Assembly: GCA_031763025.1 (NCBI GenBank)
Contig: JASSKH010000010.1
Coordinates: forward strand, 4,955,901 to 5,019,900
Length of the DNA: 64,000 nt
Source: Macrocystis pyrifera
Lineage: Eukaryota; Sar; Phaeophyceae; Laminariales; Laminariaceae
Direction: 5' to 3'
Shown piece by piece: positions 21,363 to 33,303 of the stretch. The stretch's first letter is position 1; each line of letters begins with the position of its first letter. Made by a program: the position numbers and the translations under genes. Below the pieces are notes generated by a model that saw nothing but the letters and a program-made list of their open reading frames with translations, was not told the DNA's origin and did not search any database.

Positions 21363-22545
21363 CTCATTACTACGTTGTCACGTATGCAATGCAATGCCAA
21401 GTCATCATACTGCGTACGACAGGCACGACATACACATTCCATGACCTAGAGAAACGGAACGAAACAAAGAGGAAAAAAACAAAAAAACAAAGAAGACATT
21501 TCGAAAGAGAAAAATAAACAAGAATATATACTGGTATATAATATATATAAATATATACCCGGTATATATATAACAACAAACCATCGTGCCCCCCCCGCAG
21601 GGGATTTGGCAGACACTTGCAAAGAACGAACTGGAAAAAAAAAAAAAAAAAGAAGAAAACACCACTATTAATAGTCGTCAACAGAGTAAGACTGACAACC
21701 AAGGGAAACTAACAGGCAAACCAAACAAAGCACAATAAAGCATCCTCCAGGTAGCGGCAGCAGTTTATGATACGAGTAATAGCACAGCCAGGGTCTCCCT
21801 GTTGGTCCGCCTGGTACCTTGCTACCCTGTCTGCCACCTTCGTCCAGCGTTCGTCAACTATATGCCCGGCCCCTCGGCGTCAGACAATATTTTACGAAAC
21901 AAGCAAAGCAGGCTCGTCATCCACCCACTCCACACGACTCCTTCAATAGGGCTTATCAATCGGAGAAAGGAAGAGAAATAAAACAAAATGAAAATCACAT
22001 AGGGTCAGCGCAACAAGAAGAAAATAAAATGAAACAAATGACAAAAACAAAAGGAGGACAAAGGAAGACCACGTTCGAACCAGCTGCACCAGTTAGTTGG
22101 TCGTACGAGTAATGCTTTTTTTTTTTTGCTTTTTTCTTCATCACTTTTACTTTCCAGCCCACTCGTAGGAGGTTTTACCCTCGACGATCTTCTGGACAAG
22201 CCGTGGTCACAGGTGTCGTCCCTTCTCCCCCCCGGTACGTGCCTTTATTTTTTATCGCGCATATGGTTCAGCATTCCCACTGCTCGTCGATTTTCATCGA
22301 ATGTACAGCTAACTCACGCTCTCGCGCTTTCCGCTAATCAATTTTATGCAAGAAAAGTCCCTACGAGCATGCACTCGGCGAGACTCGAACTCACGAAATT
22401 GATCTTGATAGGCACGCGGACCACCTACCAAGCCACCTACCAAGCCACCGGGGACGCCGGCAGTATAGCTATTAGGCATGTTCTACTACTTCTAATCTTC
22501 TTAGTCTGCCCGGTACCTTGCTACCCTGTCGGGAACCACCCTTTA
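21363..22545 (-). mobile_element. LINE fragment L4, split by a SINE
   Basis: The segments 21363-22111 and 22462-22545 match the 3' UTR and adjoining part of L1 (17350-18110). They are separated by SINE copy D. The matching points, AGTTGGTGGTACGAGTAG then TATAGGCATGTTC, are contiguous in L3 (complement of 19925-19955), which proves that the SINE inserted into a LINE copy. Confidence 0.78.
22114..22461 (-). mobile_element. tRNA-derived SINE copy D, inserted in LINE L4
   Basis: Complete minus-strand copy with a T-run tail at about 22114-22135 and the head GGCGTCCCCGG at 22449-22460. A short internal duplication (ACCAAGCCACCT repeated) affects box A. It interrupts LINE L4, so SINE activity is younger than that LINE insertion. 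Confidence 0.82.
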
Positions 22546-23372
22546 TGAATTTTTCAGGAGAAAATAGGGTGAGGGATTTTCAAGTATACTGTCCCCTTTT
22601 TTGGTGCTTTGGGGGTATGGCCCCAGCGAGGAGACAAAACCCGTTGAAACCCCCGGGCGGCGTATTCGTTCTTATTAAAGAAAACCCGACGCCCACCGCC
22701 CACAAGAAAGGAGGAAAGGGCACCGTGAGAGCAGCATATATATTTTTTATTTGCTTATAGTAGGGGATTGTTCATCACCATCCCCCCCCCTGGCGAATTC
22801 CATAACGCTTGATTGCGGAAGGCGCCTACAACTGCTGTAGGAGCCACGGTACTACATACCAGGTACCAGATACTACTGCTATTAATATTAATAATATTAA
22901 ATACCTGGTATAATGTTTGTTCGAGAGTTCGCCTGCCCGCAGAAAAATTTCTTCATGTGAAAACGCTAACAACACGATACATGCCGTCTGTCGTTTTTGC
23001 CACGTCTGTACGACATGCTGTATCACAGCGTTCCCTCAAGTACTTCTTTCGGTCCTTCATTGGAGAGGATCGCAGACCAGATGGCTGCACGTTTACCCTG
23101 CGTACGTATCTCATTTTGGAGGCTGACAATAGCAAGAGATACTGCTGGTTTATATACCGCCCCCTGACATGCAACAACACAGCAGTCCTGGGAGCACAGC
23201 AGTATAGCACGGCGGGGTATTTCTCCAAAGTTCACCGGTTCGCACATCCCTCAACCTAGTTGGAAACCCCGAGACACCGATTTTACGTTTTTTGCGCCGC
23301 TTTTGTTGTGCACATCAACATCTATCCTAGCTCCGTTGTGCACTGAGCACGGACAGCACATCCGGCGGCACC

Positions 23373-24137
23373 ATGAAGGCCGCTTCGCTCCCCACCATCT
23401 TCCTCCTGAGCTGCCGCGATGCCGGCGCTTTCGTGGGCCAACAGGCCACTTTGTCGGGATGCCTTCGCCGTTCCACGTCACGAAAAAATCAGCATGATGC
23501 TGACTTGCACGCCCGATGTTACGCTTGCTCCCCCGTCCAAGCCAGACGCGGGATTACACGGCGCCGACACCTCTCTCGCGCGCCACGCGTGATGCCTATG
23601 TCCACGGGCGGTGGAGACTCGAGCGAAGGCGCGGAGTTTGCTGACGGTGGGATCGAGGAGGAGATTTCGATCCAGCAGGAGGATGCAGCAGCCGGCAGTC
23701 GCGACGAGGCCCAGGGCAAGCTTTCGAGTATTTCTTCGCCCTCTGGCGAAGTTGATGTTGTTGGACCAACCCGCGATCCTGCTGACGAGGGTGACGATGC
23801 AACTGCTGCTGCTGATTTGGGGGCAGCAGAAAGTGCAGCTGTAAGAGAAGAGGGGAAGGAAGAAGCGCTGCCGGGTGATGCGCCGAAGAAGGAGGCGGAG
23901 GATGACGGAGAGACGGTGTATTTACCCTCTGGCGACAACAAGGATTTCCGGCTGTTTCGAGCGAAGCTCAGGGCGGGTTCGGACGAGAAGTGGAGGGAGC
24001 AGCTCAAGAGGAACGTCAACGTGGCGCAGCTGGGGGGGCAGGACGCCTGGGCGCACGAGCTGAATACCCCGGAGAAGGGCTGCTTGATCGTCGCCAAGTC
24101 TAGTGCGTTTAGCCTGACCCAGACATATTTTAATGAG
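23373..24137 (+). CDS. UPF0301 gene, exon 1
   Basis: 255 codons from the ATG in GGCACCATGAAG. It encodes the presumed targeting region, a Glu/Ala-rich linker and the start of the domain (AWAHELNTPEKGCLIVAKSS to TYFNE). The donor is GAG then GTCAGC, phase 0. A second Met (MPMSTGG) lies 73 codons in and could start a cytosolic form. Confidence 0.87.
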
Positions 24138-27100
24138 GTCAGCGTGCTCCACATGGTGCCAGACCACCGGCATCATAGCTGGTGTGTGGAAAGTACATTT
24201 GTATGAAGTGTGCAGGATGCGTCGACAACAGCAGTCAGTACAACAGCAGTTACGACGGCTTGTACTCGTGTCTACCTGGTGTCAGCTATAGCGGGAGTAT
24301 GGGAGTATGGCGGACGTTGATCATGCACCGGGCCTGTTATACAGGTGCCGTTGAGCGTTTCGGTTGCCACACAGGAGGGTGATCGTTTTGCAGATCTCCA
24401 TTCCTCCACATTGCATTGGGAGGGGTGCCCATCCCGAAAAGGGTGTTTTAGGGGAAATATTTTCCGAAAACATGCATGTTGTTCACCCTTGACCCCTTTA
24501 GTACCGCAGTCAGTCCCGATTTGGGGACAAACCAGTCTAATTCCAAGTGATTTGTCCCCAAAACGGGACTGCGGTACTAACAACAGGGTTAACTTAAAAA
24601 CCCTTTTACGAATAGTGGGCTACGAGTTGCAGAAACCTTAGTATATTCTAATTCCAACTTTATCGCCCTCACTACTGGAGTGCGGTTCTTGACCCTTTTC
24701 GAACTGCAGTCCCGTTTTGCGGACAGGCCAGTCAAATTCTATTACGGGGGACCATAGCTGATAGTAAATAGGACCGAATATTGTTAGCAAAAACAGGGAA
24801 ATATATAGATTTTGTGTGTAGCGTAGGTCCTATTTATTATGGTCCCCCCCGTGATATGTAGTTTGTCCCTTAAACCGATCTGAAGAGACTGCGGTCCTAA
24901 AAGGGTTGAATTGAACACCCTCTCCCTTGTCGACAAAAACGAGCGCGGAGAAGCGATCGCTCGCACCTACTGTAGTGTCTGTACTTTGTACGTGACCAAT
25001 ACACAACCTACTGTAAGCGCTTCACGGCAGTTATTTCCTCGCTGAGTCTGCTGTGACCGCTGCAGGTCAGAGACACTTCGATATTGTGGTTGAACTTTCT
25101 ACTACAGTAATAATACCATGTAGGCCGCCGACGGCTTGCCCTATTTAACATACGGTACGTATAGCTGTAGAATTTGTGTTAGACATGCAGTAGCTTGGCA
25201 GCAATGAACCCGTTTTTTTCACGGTTGCAAACTGATTCCGCATATTGGACAGATCATCTACAGATCATCGATGTCCACTTGATGATCTAGATATTTCAGG
25301 GCAGATAGGCTCGTGATCTGTATGATCTAGCTCATGTCGCCGGGTGGGAACCGCATAATCTGCATGATCTAGGACATGTTCCCTGGATTGGATCTGTACT
25401 GTTCAGATCCTGCATATCATGTCATATCGGCACGTTGGGATCTATCTGATCTATCTGTAGATGATCCATCTGTAGATCGTGATTCGTCCCATGTGTTAAT
25501 ACATCCTTTGTAGAAGGTATGGTCTGAAAGGTACTGCTGTACTTGTAGTAAAGTTCGCTAATATAGGTTGAGTTCCCTTGGGCGAAAGTGTCGGTGCATT
25601 TGTTGCTGCTCCCGAACGCATGCCGAGTCTTGGGCCAGTTTTCTTAACGTCGACACCTAACGTGATGAGGCTTAACGCCGACCCCTAAGGGAGTGAAACT
25701 TACTGCCAACACCAAAGACAAGGAGGCGTCCTTCTGTGACGTTGGTTAGCACCGATCCTCTGTTGTCGATGTGCCTTCGCTCTCTCTCTCTCATGAGGTA
25801 ATCCTGTCGACGTAAAAGAAGAACCTCGCCATTTTTTTCCAGTCGACGTTGCAAAATTCAGCTGGTTCGGTGGTTTCTCTTCACAGGTGGATGATATGAT
25901 CTGGTGCCAATTAAAACTGAAAGATCGACCCAAAAGAGTGTCCTAAGGACACATGTTGATCTCGTGGACATCTTCCAACTGGACTTCTGGACGAGTTACT
26001 ATTACGGGGGACCATACTGTAGTAAATAGGACCGAATATTGTTATTACGGGGGTCCATAGTTAACAGGACCAAATATTGTTAGTAAAAATACCTAAATAT
26101 ATAGGTTTTTATGTATGCCATAGGTCCTGTTAACTATAGACCCCCGTAATAGTAAAAATAGGTAAATATATAGGTTTGTATGTATACCACAGGTCCTATT
26201 GACTATGGGCCCCCGTAATAGCTACTGCTTTTAGGACTGTTGTGGCGTGACCCGCTCCACGCTCGACGCCTAAACAACGTTGCAGGCGCGATGCAATGAG
26301 CACGGACTTCCCGCAAGGTACCGCAGTATCGCAGTAGAGCAGTATTATACTTGCAGTTATAGTTGCATCGACTCCTACCCCTCGGTCGGAACTCCCGACT
26401 CTCCTCGTGCCCTTGCTGAGCTACCGCTGAGCATCTCGTGTGCGCCATTAATAGTGTAGAGCGGTGCTATTGTAACAATCGTGCAATATCGTCTCATACA
26501 CGCTAGTGCGTCGAGCCCTCGCTTGTCGTCTCTTTTTCGTTTTTGTGTGAGGTCCTCCGGCGGACGGATAAAAAAGGAACGCGTTAAGTTACCCCCCGTC
26601 GAACCACAAGCGCGTCTTTGGGAACATACTACTGTATATACTTGGAATCAGTGTGGGACAATAGTTGGCCTTGATCAGGAAAATAAGTCCGTTTGATATT
26701 ACGGGGGACCATAGTTAACAAGACCTACGGTAAACATAAAAACCTATATATTTACCTATTTTTACTAACAATATTTGGTCCTGTTTACTATGGACCCCCA
26801 TAATAGTAATATCATAGTTAAAACGAGGCTCATATTCGCGGTCAGAGTGGCCTTGGTTGTAAAGTAAGAGGGTGAGCTGGCTGCCTGTGTGTCATGTTGG
26901 CTTCAATTTTTCGTCTCTGTCGGATTTCAGGCGGTGATTTTCCTGGCAAGCCACGACGAAAATGGGTCGGCGGGCTTCATCCTGAACCGGCCGACTTCCG
27001 TCTGTCTGGGAGACCTGTTGGAGGATGGTGCGCTTCCGCAGTTCAGAGGAACACCTCTTTATCTAGGAGGAGACGTCGGTGAGTGATACATGGCACAGTA

Positions 27101-30100
27101 CCTAGTGCCGGTGTAGCGGCAGCTGTACGTGGCAGCTATTTGAAAAAGACATTGAAAAAACGCTTCAGCTGTGAGATGGAAAGTATCCTGAAGAGTCATA
27201 TTTTGATAGTTGCTGCTGTGGTTAGTAGGTAGGTAGGAGCATTGGTGTATTTAATACAGCAGCAATAGCACGTGTTGCAGGAGTAGTTGCTGATGTAACC
27301 CGCACTGGTACTGCTGTAGTATTGACTGCCGCCATATTTTGTAGCTATTGCTAGGCAATCGCCGATGTAGTATTTGGTTGTTGCTGTAGAATGGCTAATG
27401 TAGTTATCGCTGTATGCAGGTTAGTGATTTGTGCTTTATTGATGGTGCTTTAGAGGCACTTACTGTTGGGAGGATTGGTCGCACTGGATGGCTATATGGT
27501 GTGATGGTCTGATTGCTTCGTTCGGGAGCTGGGTTTATTTGATATTATTGGACATCTCACCTTATCCCATGCATTGATTGTTTGAGTTGGTCGAGGACCC
27601 TCGAGGATCAATCAGTTTACCGCTAGTTCTTCCCCGCGAAATTGTTCGTGATGCTTATTGTTCCCGATGGGTCTTGTGTAGGCATGAGGGGCGGCAATGT
27701 GAGATGTAATGCGCACCAGTGCTTTTGTTTCGTGGTTTTCAGCCCTCCTGAAAAAATGGTGAGAGGATGCTTCCACGAGCTTGCGATCGATTTCGCAACG
27801 GTCCCAACTTGCCCCACCGGGTGGCTTGCGCAACTCCCTTACCTGTTTCGAATGAATTTTTGAAGTCTACGAGCCAACTGTTGACCTTTTTTTCAATGCA
27901 CGCCTCTTGCCCATGCTGCACGCATTGTGACCTTCCCACCAAAGGGGAGGGGAACGTGCAGATATTGCATCCGTACGGCCCGGACGAGCTAGCCGGATCG
28001 ATGGAGATCGTCCCAGGGGTGAGTGACTGAAGGCCTCTCTCTCCCTCCCTTCAGGCAACAGGGTTTCGCTCACTCCCACAATGCATGCACAGGGTCGTTG
28101 AGAGTAAATCAGAGGGGTTGTTTTTTGTGTTCTACGGAGGCGGGAGGAGTTGTGGGCGGCGTGTAGGTTGTGCGAGGGGTGACAGGAGTACTTAGAAAGT
28201 CTCGAGGCTAGTTACATGAGAAGGTATATATATCTCACGCGTAAGCACGATTTACAGATAAAAACCAAACGGCTCGACATGTGCAGCAGCTAACTCGACG
28301 ATCGATCGAAGTGGCAAGGCTATACTCGTAAAGGTGGCGATGTGTGTCGTGTGCCCTGGAAGCGGAAAACTAACTATCCCAATGAATGCCTTAAATTTGT
28401 ACAAATGATCGGATTAATCCCACACTAACTCATACCGGTATTCCAAAAGTGGATTATACTATTAATACTGCACAGTAATAACTCGAACTATATAAAATAT
28501 AAATGTGGTGGTACCTCCGCGCGACAATAACCATACGATGGTCTGGTCGAGAACCTGGAACCCACAATAGTATCGATGTATTCAAAATATACATGTTGCT
28601 GTTAACATTGTTAGTACGAATACACAATGTTGATAAAGGCACGCCCTATTGAGCAGTTCCTAACTCGAGGAGACCCGCCAGTCCAACCATCGTAGCCCCC
28701 AAAACTTGCCCCCCTACGGGAGCTTGGCTCGGTCGACGATTTCTTCCTTTTCTTTTTGTTTGCGGTCGTCGTTGCGTTGTCTCTTCCTCGCTCGTGCGGG
28801 GCACTCGTTTCTCGGCACCTGTCTCCGGTAATGTAGTGGGGGGTGGGGGGGCGTGATACGGTGGCTCGATGGAGAGACAGCGTGACGTGGTGTGCTTTTT
28901 CTGTATATAAGCCGAATTTGCTGTCGGGCTGTAGGTGGCATGCCCACGGTTGGTTTGATGGTTCAAACACACGCCTTCTGTGAAAGTGGCGTGTTAAAAA
29001 TCTCAGCGCAACAGATGCCCGAGACAACGTGCGCCGGATGTCACACACCATCGTACCTCGCTGTCCAGAAATGTAAGGACGGGTCATGTGTTGCTATGAA
29101 TGCCGAAGCACTTGTTATATTCCTGGACAGATTAGTACCTCGTTTCGACTCCTTGATCATGCGGTAGCTCTCACTTTTGTTGCGTTTTTGGTCTTCATTA
29201 TGAGGCTGCCCAGCGTGCCTGCAGAGACCCAAACGAAATATCCAACCCTGGATTACAGTCGCACCATTCTTCTATCGCAATATATATATATATATTTCTT
29301 TTTTCACGTTTTTCAATCGACCTACATTCGCACCGTTTTTTTTTTTTATCGTGTGACGAAACCGTTTTCCACCGTATTTCGATCGCGAACACTGTTGTTT
29401 TCACGGTTTATCGATCGACTTACAGTCACGTTAGCATTATCGCCGCATTTCGATCGCGAAAAACATTATTTTCACCGTTTATCGATCGTTTTACAGTCAC
29501 GTAAAAAAATCGATCGCGATACCAGTACACGCATTAATACCGTTTTTCACCTGTTTTCGATCACGATATATATAGATATGCATCCTGCATGAGGCCCTAT
29601 AAAACCCGCAGTAAGCGTGATCGAAGTATCACTATTACGGGAGACCATAGTAAATAGGACCTACGGCACACACCAAACCCTATATATTGCCTTATTTTTA
29701 CCATCAATATTTGGTCCTATTAACTATGGTCCCCCGTGATAGTTTCGCGCACAGCCTGCAAAGATGAGGTTCGACCAAATCCTCGACCTCACGGCTGTGT
29801 TTTTATTTTTTGTTCGTTCTAGCCACTGTACTTGTATACGAGGTATAACTGACCGTTATTCTGCTTTTTTGTTTTGTTGACATCGGTGACGCGCGCCACC
29901 GTACATCGGTGACGCGCGCCACCGTTAAGGTGTACATAAGTGGGGCGGTCGATGACGCCGACCGCATGGTTGCGAACGGCAGCGCTAAGGTCGACGACTT
30001 CAGATTTTTCTTGCATCTGTGCGGCTGGGCGCCCGGGCAGCTCGAGGCGGAGATCGCGAGGGGGGTGTGGTTTCCAGCGGCAACATCGACTAACGTGAGT

Positions 30101-31916
30101 CCACCTCTAGACTATACGAGTAGTATGTTTTATAGGGCTGGGCACTACTGTAGCACAGTGTATATGAACTAGCAGCAGAAATCTACTGATTGACCTCGCC
30201 AGTGTATTCGCCAGTAGTTTTGATGTTACGTACGCCCAAGAAACACGACATATTATAGCACGGAAACCCACTCGGGAGGAGAGAGGAGACAATATACTGC
30301 TGCAATCCAGTGTACTGATCGATTTTGATGACAGTACAATCGCCAGTGACTTAGTCAGCCAGTGCTCAGCCCTAATTGTTTTTATAAAATATCAGCTGTG
30401 AGATCGAAAACGTTTTCCTCGAAGCTCATCTTTGCAAGCTGTGTGTCAGCGATACCTCGATCGCAAGTACCGCGAGGTGTGCAGTTTTCAGGAGCGGTCT
30501 GAAAAGTGTACAGTATAGCCTATGCCCGACACAAACAAGCCGGTAACGAGACTGCGGCTCGCTCTCGTGAAGGCTCTGAGAAAATTGGATCAAGAAAATG
30601 TGCTCAGGCAACGCTTGCTTGAGGCGGCAAAAGGGTTAAAAACTGTTCCTTACTGTGTATGTATGTGGCCGGTTTTGTTCGGCAGACAGCACACGTTTTT
30701 GGTCACGTTTTCCTCTGTTAGTGTTTCTTCGTGCGTTGGGATTGCTATTAGGTACCAGGTAGGAAACAGACTACAAGAAGCCCAACCCAACCAAATTCTT
30801 CGCAAATGCTCTAGTTGTGTGCCGGGTAAACAATCGCCCATAGATCTGATGGTGGAGGGGTGCGTAGCGTGTCGAGCGTATATCAGGACGAGGGTGGTCG
30901 TGGACAGGCACCACTCGACGCCTTGCATTTGACGTGGGGAATGCATGCAAGGCGGTGCGGTGGTGACCTCCAAAGCACGGTTTTCGTATTTACTGCACGT
31001 GCTGCTGCCGCACAGTAGCAGTAGTGGTAGTCTCTCTACTGTGCTGGTTGAGCGGTAATAGTGCCGGTTGCCGCCTATGGTGCCATAGTGCCCGTGGAAT
31101 CGCTTGGCACAGATGAGACTAGCCAGTTTTAGCGGTGCGCGGAGTAGTGTTCAATGCCGGTTGCCGCTAGAATGCTGGTATTGTTGGCTTGCGCATACAC
31201 TCTACACCGGCACTATAGAGGGGCCGTTTACTGCATTGCGTTGCTGCTGTTGTATCTCGGCTGTGCTTTAGGTGTTTGCATGGTAACGGCTGCGCTTCGG
31301 TTATTCAATGCTGACGGCTGGCCTGAAGTTGCCCTATGCTAACCGATGTGCTTATCATTCAATTCGACCCGAGTCGACGACGGAAGAACGTGCTGAACCC
31401 GTCTCGCAATAAAATGGCGAGGCACGCACGTAGTGGGGACGGGGGAGCAGAGCCTTCTGTGTGACCCTGGATTTGCCTCGTAAGGCTAGGGGGCGGCAAG
31501 GGCAAGAGGGGCGAAGACTATTAATGGAGGAAATTATTTATTTGATGCTTTCAACGCCAACCATTTCTTAGGCTGTGCCCCAATCTTATCCAATGCTAAC
31601 GACCGTGCTTCATCTGTTCATCGCTCACGTCCGTGCTTCCGGTTCTTCGATGAGTAGCGGCCGTTGCTTCAGTTTCCCATCGCTAACGGCTTTCCAGGTA
31701 CGCTTGCAGTAGTGATATATTGCTGATGACTGTATCGCTTTTTTTTTTTTTGTATGTCCCCGATGGCGTGGCCTGTGGCGGTACGCGCGCATGCACGCCT
31801 TGCAGGTAATAATGAAACACTGCCTGGGGCTGCCGGTCCCGATGTGGAGAGAAGTGATGACCCTCATGGGACCCAAGTACGGACTGCTGGCGAGAGACAC
31901 CTACGACGACCTCTGA
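23373..31916 (+). CDS. YqgE/AlgH (UPF0301) family protein, probably plastid-targeted; five exons
   Basis: Exons are 23373-24137, 26931-27078, 27945-28018, 29930-30094 and 31806-31916, all joining in frame (phases 0, 1, 0, 0) to give about 420 residues. The UPF0301 domain fills the last half: GCLIVAKSSAF, then VIFLASHDENGSAGFILNRP, then LYLGGDVGEGNVQILHPYG, DDFRFFLHLCGWAPGQL, and a C-terminus of PMWREVMTLMGPKYG. These are the hallmark blocks of the family, which is widespread in bacteria and plastid-bearing eukaryotes. Its biochemical role is not established. The first 20 residues are hydrophobic and followed by GAFVGQQ, which resembles the signal peptide plus ASAFAP-type motif used for secondary plastids; this is inference. 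An acidic, low-complexity linker (residues about 75-185) precedes the domain, making the protein about twice the bacterial length. Confidence 0.9.
24486..24585. mobile_element. MITE family M2 copy, complete
   Basis: The best preserved M2 element, in intron 1 of the UPF0301 gene. Its arms TTTAGTACCGCAGTC and GACTGCGGTACTAA are complementary, as are the inner pair TTGGGGACAAACC and TTTGTCCCCAAAA. The centre is CTAATTCCAAGTG. A small CAGT duplication breaks the left arm. Confidence 0.8.
24690..24908. mobile_element. MITE M2 copy interrupted by an M1 MITE
   Basis: M2 left arm at 24690-24739 (CTGCAGTCCCGTTTTGCGGAC) and right arm at 24857-24908 (TTTGTCCC to GACTGCGGTCC). The M1 element at 24740-24856 lies between them at the palindrome centre. 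This dates M1 insertion after M2. Confidence 0.78.
24740..24856. mobile_element. MITE family M1, copy 7, inside an M2 element
   Basis: Complete copy with TA flanks. The left arm carries a short extra GCTGATA relative to consensus. It is inserted at the centre of the M2 palindrome. Confidence 0.85.
25236..25490. repeat. GATC-rich interspersed repeat, copy 1
   Basis: About 250 bp dense in GATCT, GATGATC and ATGATCTAG motifs, with inverted ends CAGATCATCTACAGATC on the left and GATCTATCTGTAGATGATC on the right. The interior blocks TGATCTAGCTCATGT and GGGTGGGAACCG recur at 54.9 kb. Probably a MITE with long AT-rich inverted ends. Confidence 0.7.
26000..26220. mobile_element. MITE M1 copy 8 (outer), interrupted by copy 9
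   Basis: Outer element split into 26000-26042 and 26152-26220. Joining the halves gives a normal M1 centre (AATATTGT, TA, GTAAAAATAGG). The inner copy sits exactly at that TA. Confidence 0.9.
26043..26151. mobile_element. MITE M1 copy 9, nested in copy 8
   Basis: The element proper is 26045-26149 (105 bp), bounded by TA at 26043-26044 and 26150-26151. Because the host is a known sequence, the duplicated TA is seen directly. This is the hallmark of the Tc1/mariner superfamily. Confidence 0.92.
26697..26805. mobile_element. MITE family M1, copy 10
   Basis: Complete copy in intron 1 of the UPF0301 gene, ending 125 bp before exon 2. It has TA flanks and one substitution in the right end (CCCCCATAA). 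Confidence 0.87.
26931..27078 (+). CDS. UPF0301 gene, exon 2
   Basis: Begins after GGATTTCAG with AVIFLASHDENGSAGFILN, the most conserved block of the family. It ends GGDV plus one base before GTGAGT (phase 1). Confidence 0.93.
27945..28018 (+). CDS. UPF0301 gene, exon 3
   Basis: Only 74 bp. The acceptor CCCACCAAAG is the one that keeps frame with exon 2. It encodes GEGNVQILHPYGPDELAGSM, ending EIVPG before GTGAGT in phase 0. Confidence 0.9.
29290..29580 (+). repeat. Degenerate tandem repeat with CGATCG motifs
   Basis: Three to four imperfect units of about 70 bp, each with a TTTATCGATCGACTTACAGT-like block and a TTTCGATCGCGAA block, in intron 3 of the UPF0301 gene. An (AT)n tract starts it and another AT-rich tract ends it. 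Confidence 0.65.
29633..29741. mobile_element. MITE family M1, copy 11
   Basis: Complete copy in intron 3 of the UPF0301 gene, with TA on both sides and GGACC/GGTCC inner arms. Confidence 0.87.
29881..29926 (+). repeat. 23-bp direct duplication next to a splice acceptor
   Basis: CATCGGTGACGCGCGCCACC plus GTA or GTT occurs twice in succession, ending 4 bases before the exon 4 acceptor. The second copy forms part of the acceptor region, so the duplication may have shifted or doubled splice-site context. Confidence 0.85.
29930..30094 (+). CDS. UPF0301 gene, exon 4
   Basis: Fifty-five codons with VYISGAVDDADRM, DFRFFLHLCGWAPGQLEAEI and GVWFPAATSTN. The acceptor ACCGTTAAG lies immediately after a 23-bp direct duplication in the intron. 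The donor is AAC then GTGAGT. Confidence 0.93.
31806..31916 (+). CDS. UPF0301 gene, exon 5 with stop
   Basis: Thirty-six codons and TGA, after CGCCTTGCAG. It encodes VIMKHCLGLPVPMWREVMTL to DTYDDL, matching the usual C-terminus of plant and algal family members. Confidence 0.9.
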   Translation, partial: VIMKHCLGLPVPMWREVMTLMGPKYGLLARDTYDDL

Positions 31917-33303
31917 TATTTAAGCTCGTCCTCTTATCTCGATCTTGTGCTCGGGTCCTAAATCTTGTCGACCCTTTTGTTTTTGTCGCCCCCTGCTGTC
32001 TTCATGGAGCTAAGATTCAAGCTGAAATGCCTTCGCTTTCGCTGCGTAAGAAACGTTGGGGAAGCAAGTCTGCGACTGTGATTGTGATCGTGTCTACTCG
32101 TACGTAGTAGTTTTTTTTTTTTTTTGCATTTTTGAGGCGACGGTGTGGACAGTAACCGTTTCGATAGATACTTTACGGCGGCTGATTTCCCGGCGCGCTT
32201 GTACCCCCGACGTTAACCTTTTCTTCTCGCTGAAAAAATAATGGTCTTCTCCCACAGTAGCCCCGAGTGACTTGTAGCCGGAATGTGGGTGCAGCTTCCA
32301 AAGACGTTGGCCGCCAGTTGCAAAGGGGGACCGAACGGGGAGAATCGGAGTGGTGTGGCGTCCGAATGTAACTGGCGTGGTGTGGGGTAGCGCATACGAC
32401 GGATCTCGTCTGTTTATGTTACGTGTGCAGGCGATGGGGCTGTCGAGTAACACGTAGACTGCAGACTCTCTCGCGCTTGCGCTCCGCTGAGAAAAGAAAA
32501 GATTATTCAGCTCAAGATTATGAACCAGGAAAGGTTTGTGCGCGAAGCGGACTACCGCCGAGTTACATAAGACACCCTTTTGACATGTATTTGACACCTG
32601 GACCGGTGTGAAGATATTAAGCTTTGCTTTTATCCATCCGCCGGAGGACAGCCAAAGGAAAGAAAAAAATGCGGGTGGCGCGGTTGGGTGATTCTCGCGA
32701 TCTGAGGATAATATTCAAATACCGCTGTATTGTACCGGTATATAGCTCGCACAAATGCAGGAGGCCAGGGGCGTCTCTCTTGCCAGACGTTTGTAGTGTT
32801 GAAGAGTGCTGTTGCTTCGCGGGAAGAAGATTCATCTCGTGGTCGAACGTTCTGATCCCGAGTCGCAAGGTGGAAAACGGAGGGCTATATTTATTTTCCG
32901 CTGCAGATTAAGAGAAAAACTTGATCCTGTTGAGAGGAGGCGGTTATCCGACATGATGGATCTCGAATTTTGGAGGGATGGTTTCTCGTCTGTTTTGTAC
33001 AGTAATAAACAGGTCTCAGGCACTTTTTTCTCGGTAATTTCAAGTTTTTCGTACGAAAATCGGCCGTAAGACAGGTCCTGCTGTTTATGCCGACGTCTCG
33101 TCGAGGTCGAGGTCGGCTTCGTCTTGTGCCATCAAGTCCTCAAGCCTTTGATGGTGGCTCACGTACGAGTATACTTTTATATTTTCGCGCCTCTACGCGT
33201 ACTTGGTACTCTCGAACTCCTTCTGCAACTGGTCGTCCGATGCGAAACACTCTTTATATTCATGTTGCCAGGTACCTACAGTAGTACGTACGCAAGTACC
33301 AAT

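Noticed and set aside
30522-30932. Plus-strand frame with a helical-looking TRLRLALVKALRKLDQENVL
   Set aside because: It lies in intron 4 of the UPF0301 gene. Exons 4 and 5 join in frame without it, and no family match was recognised.
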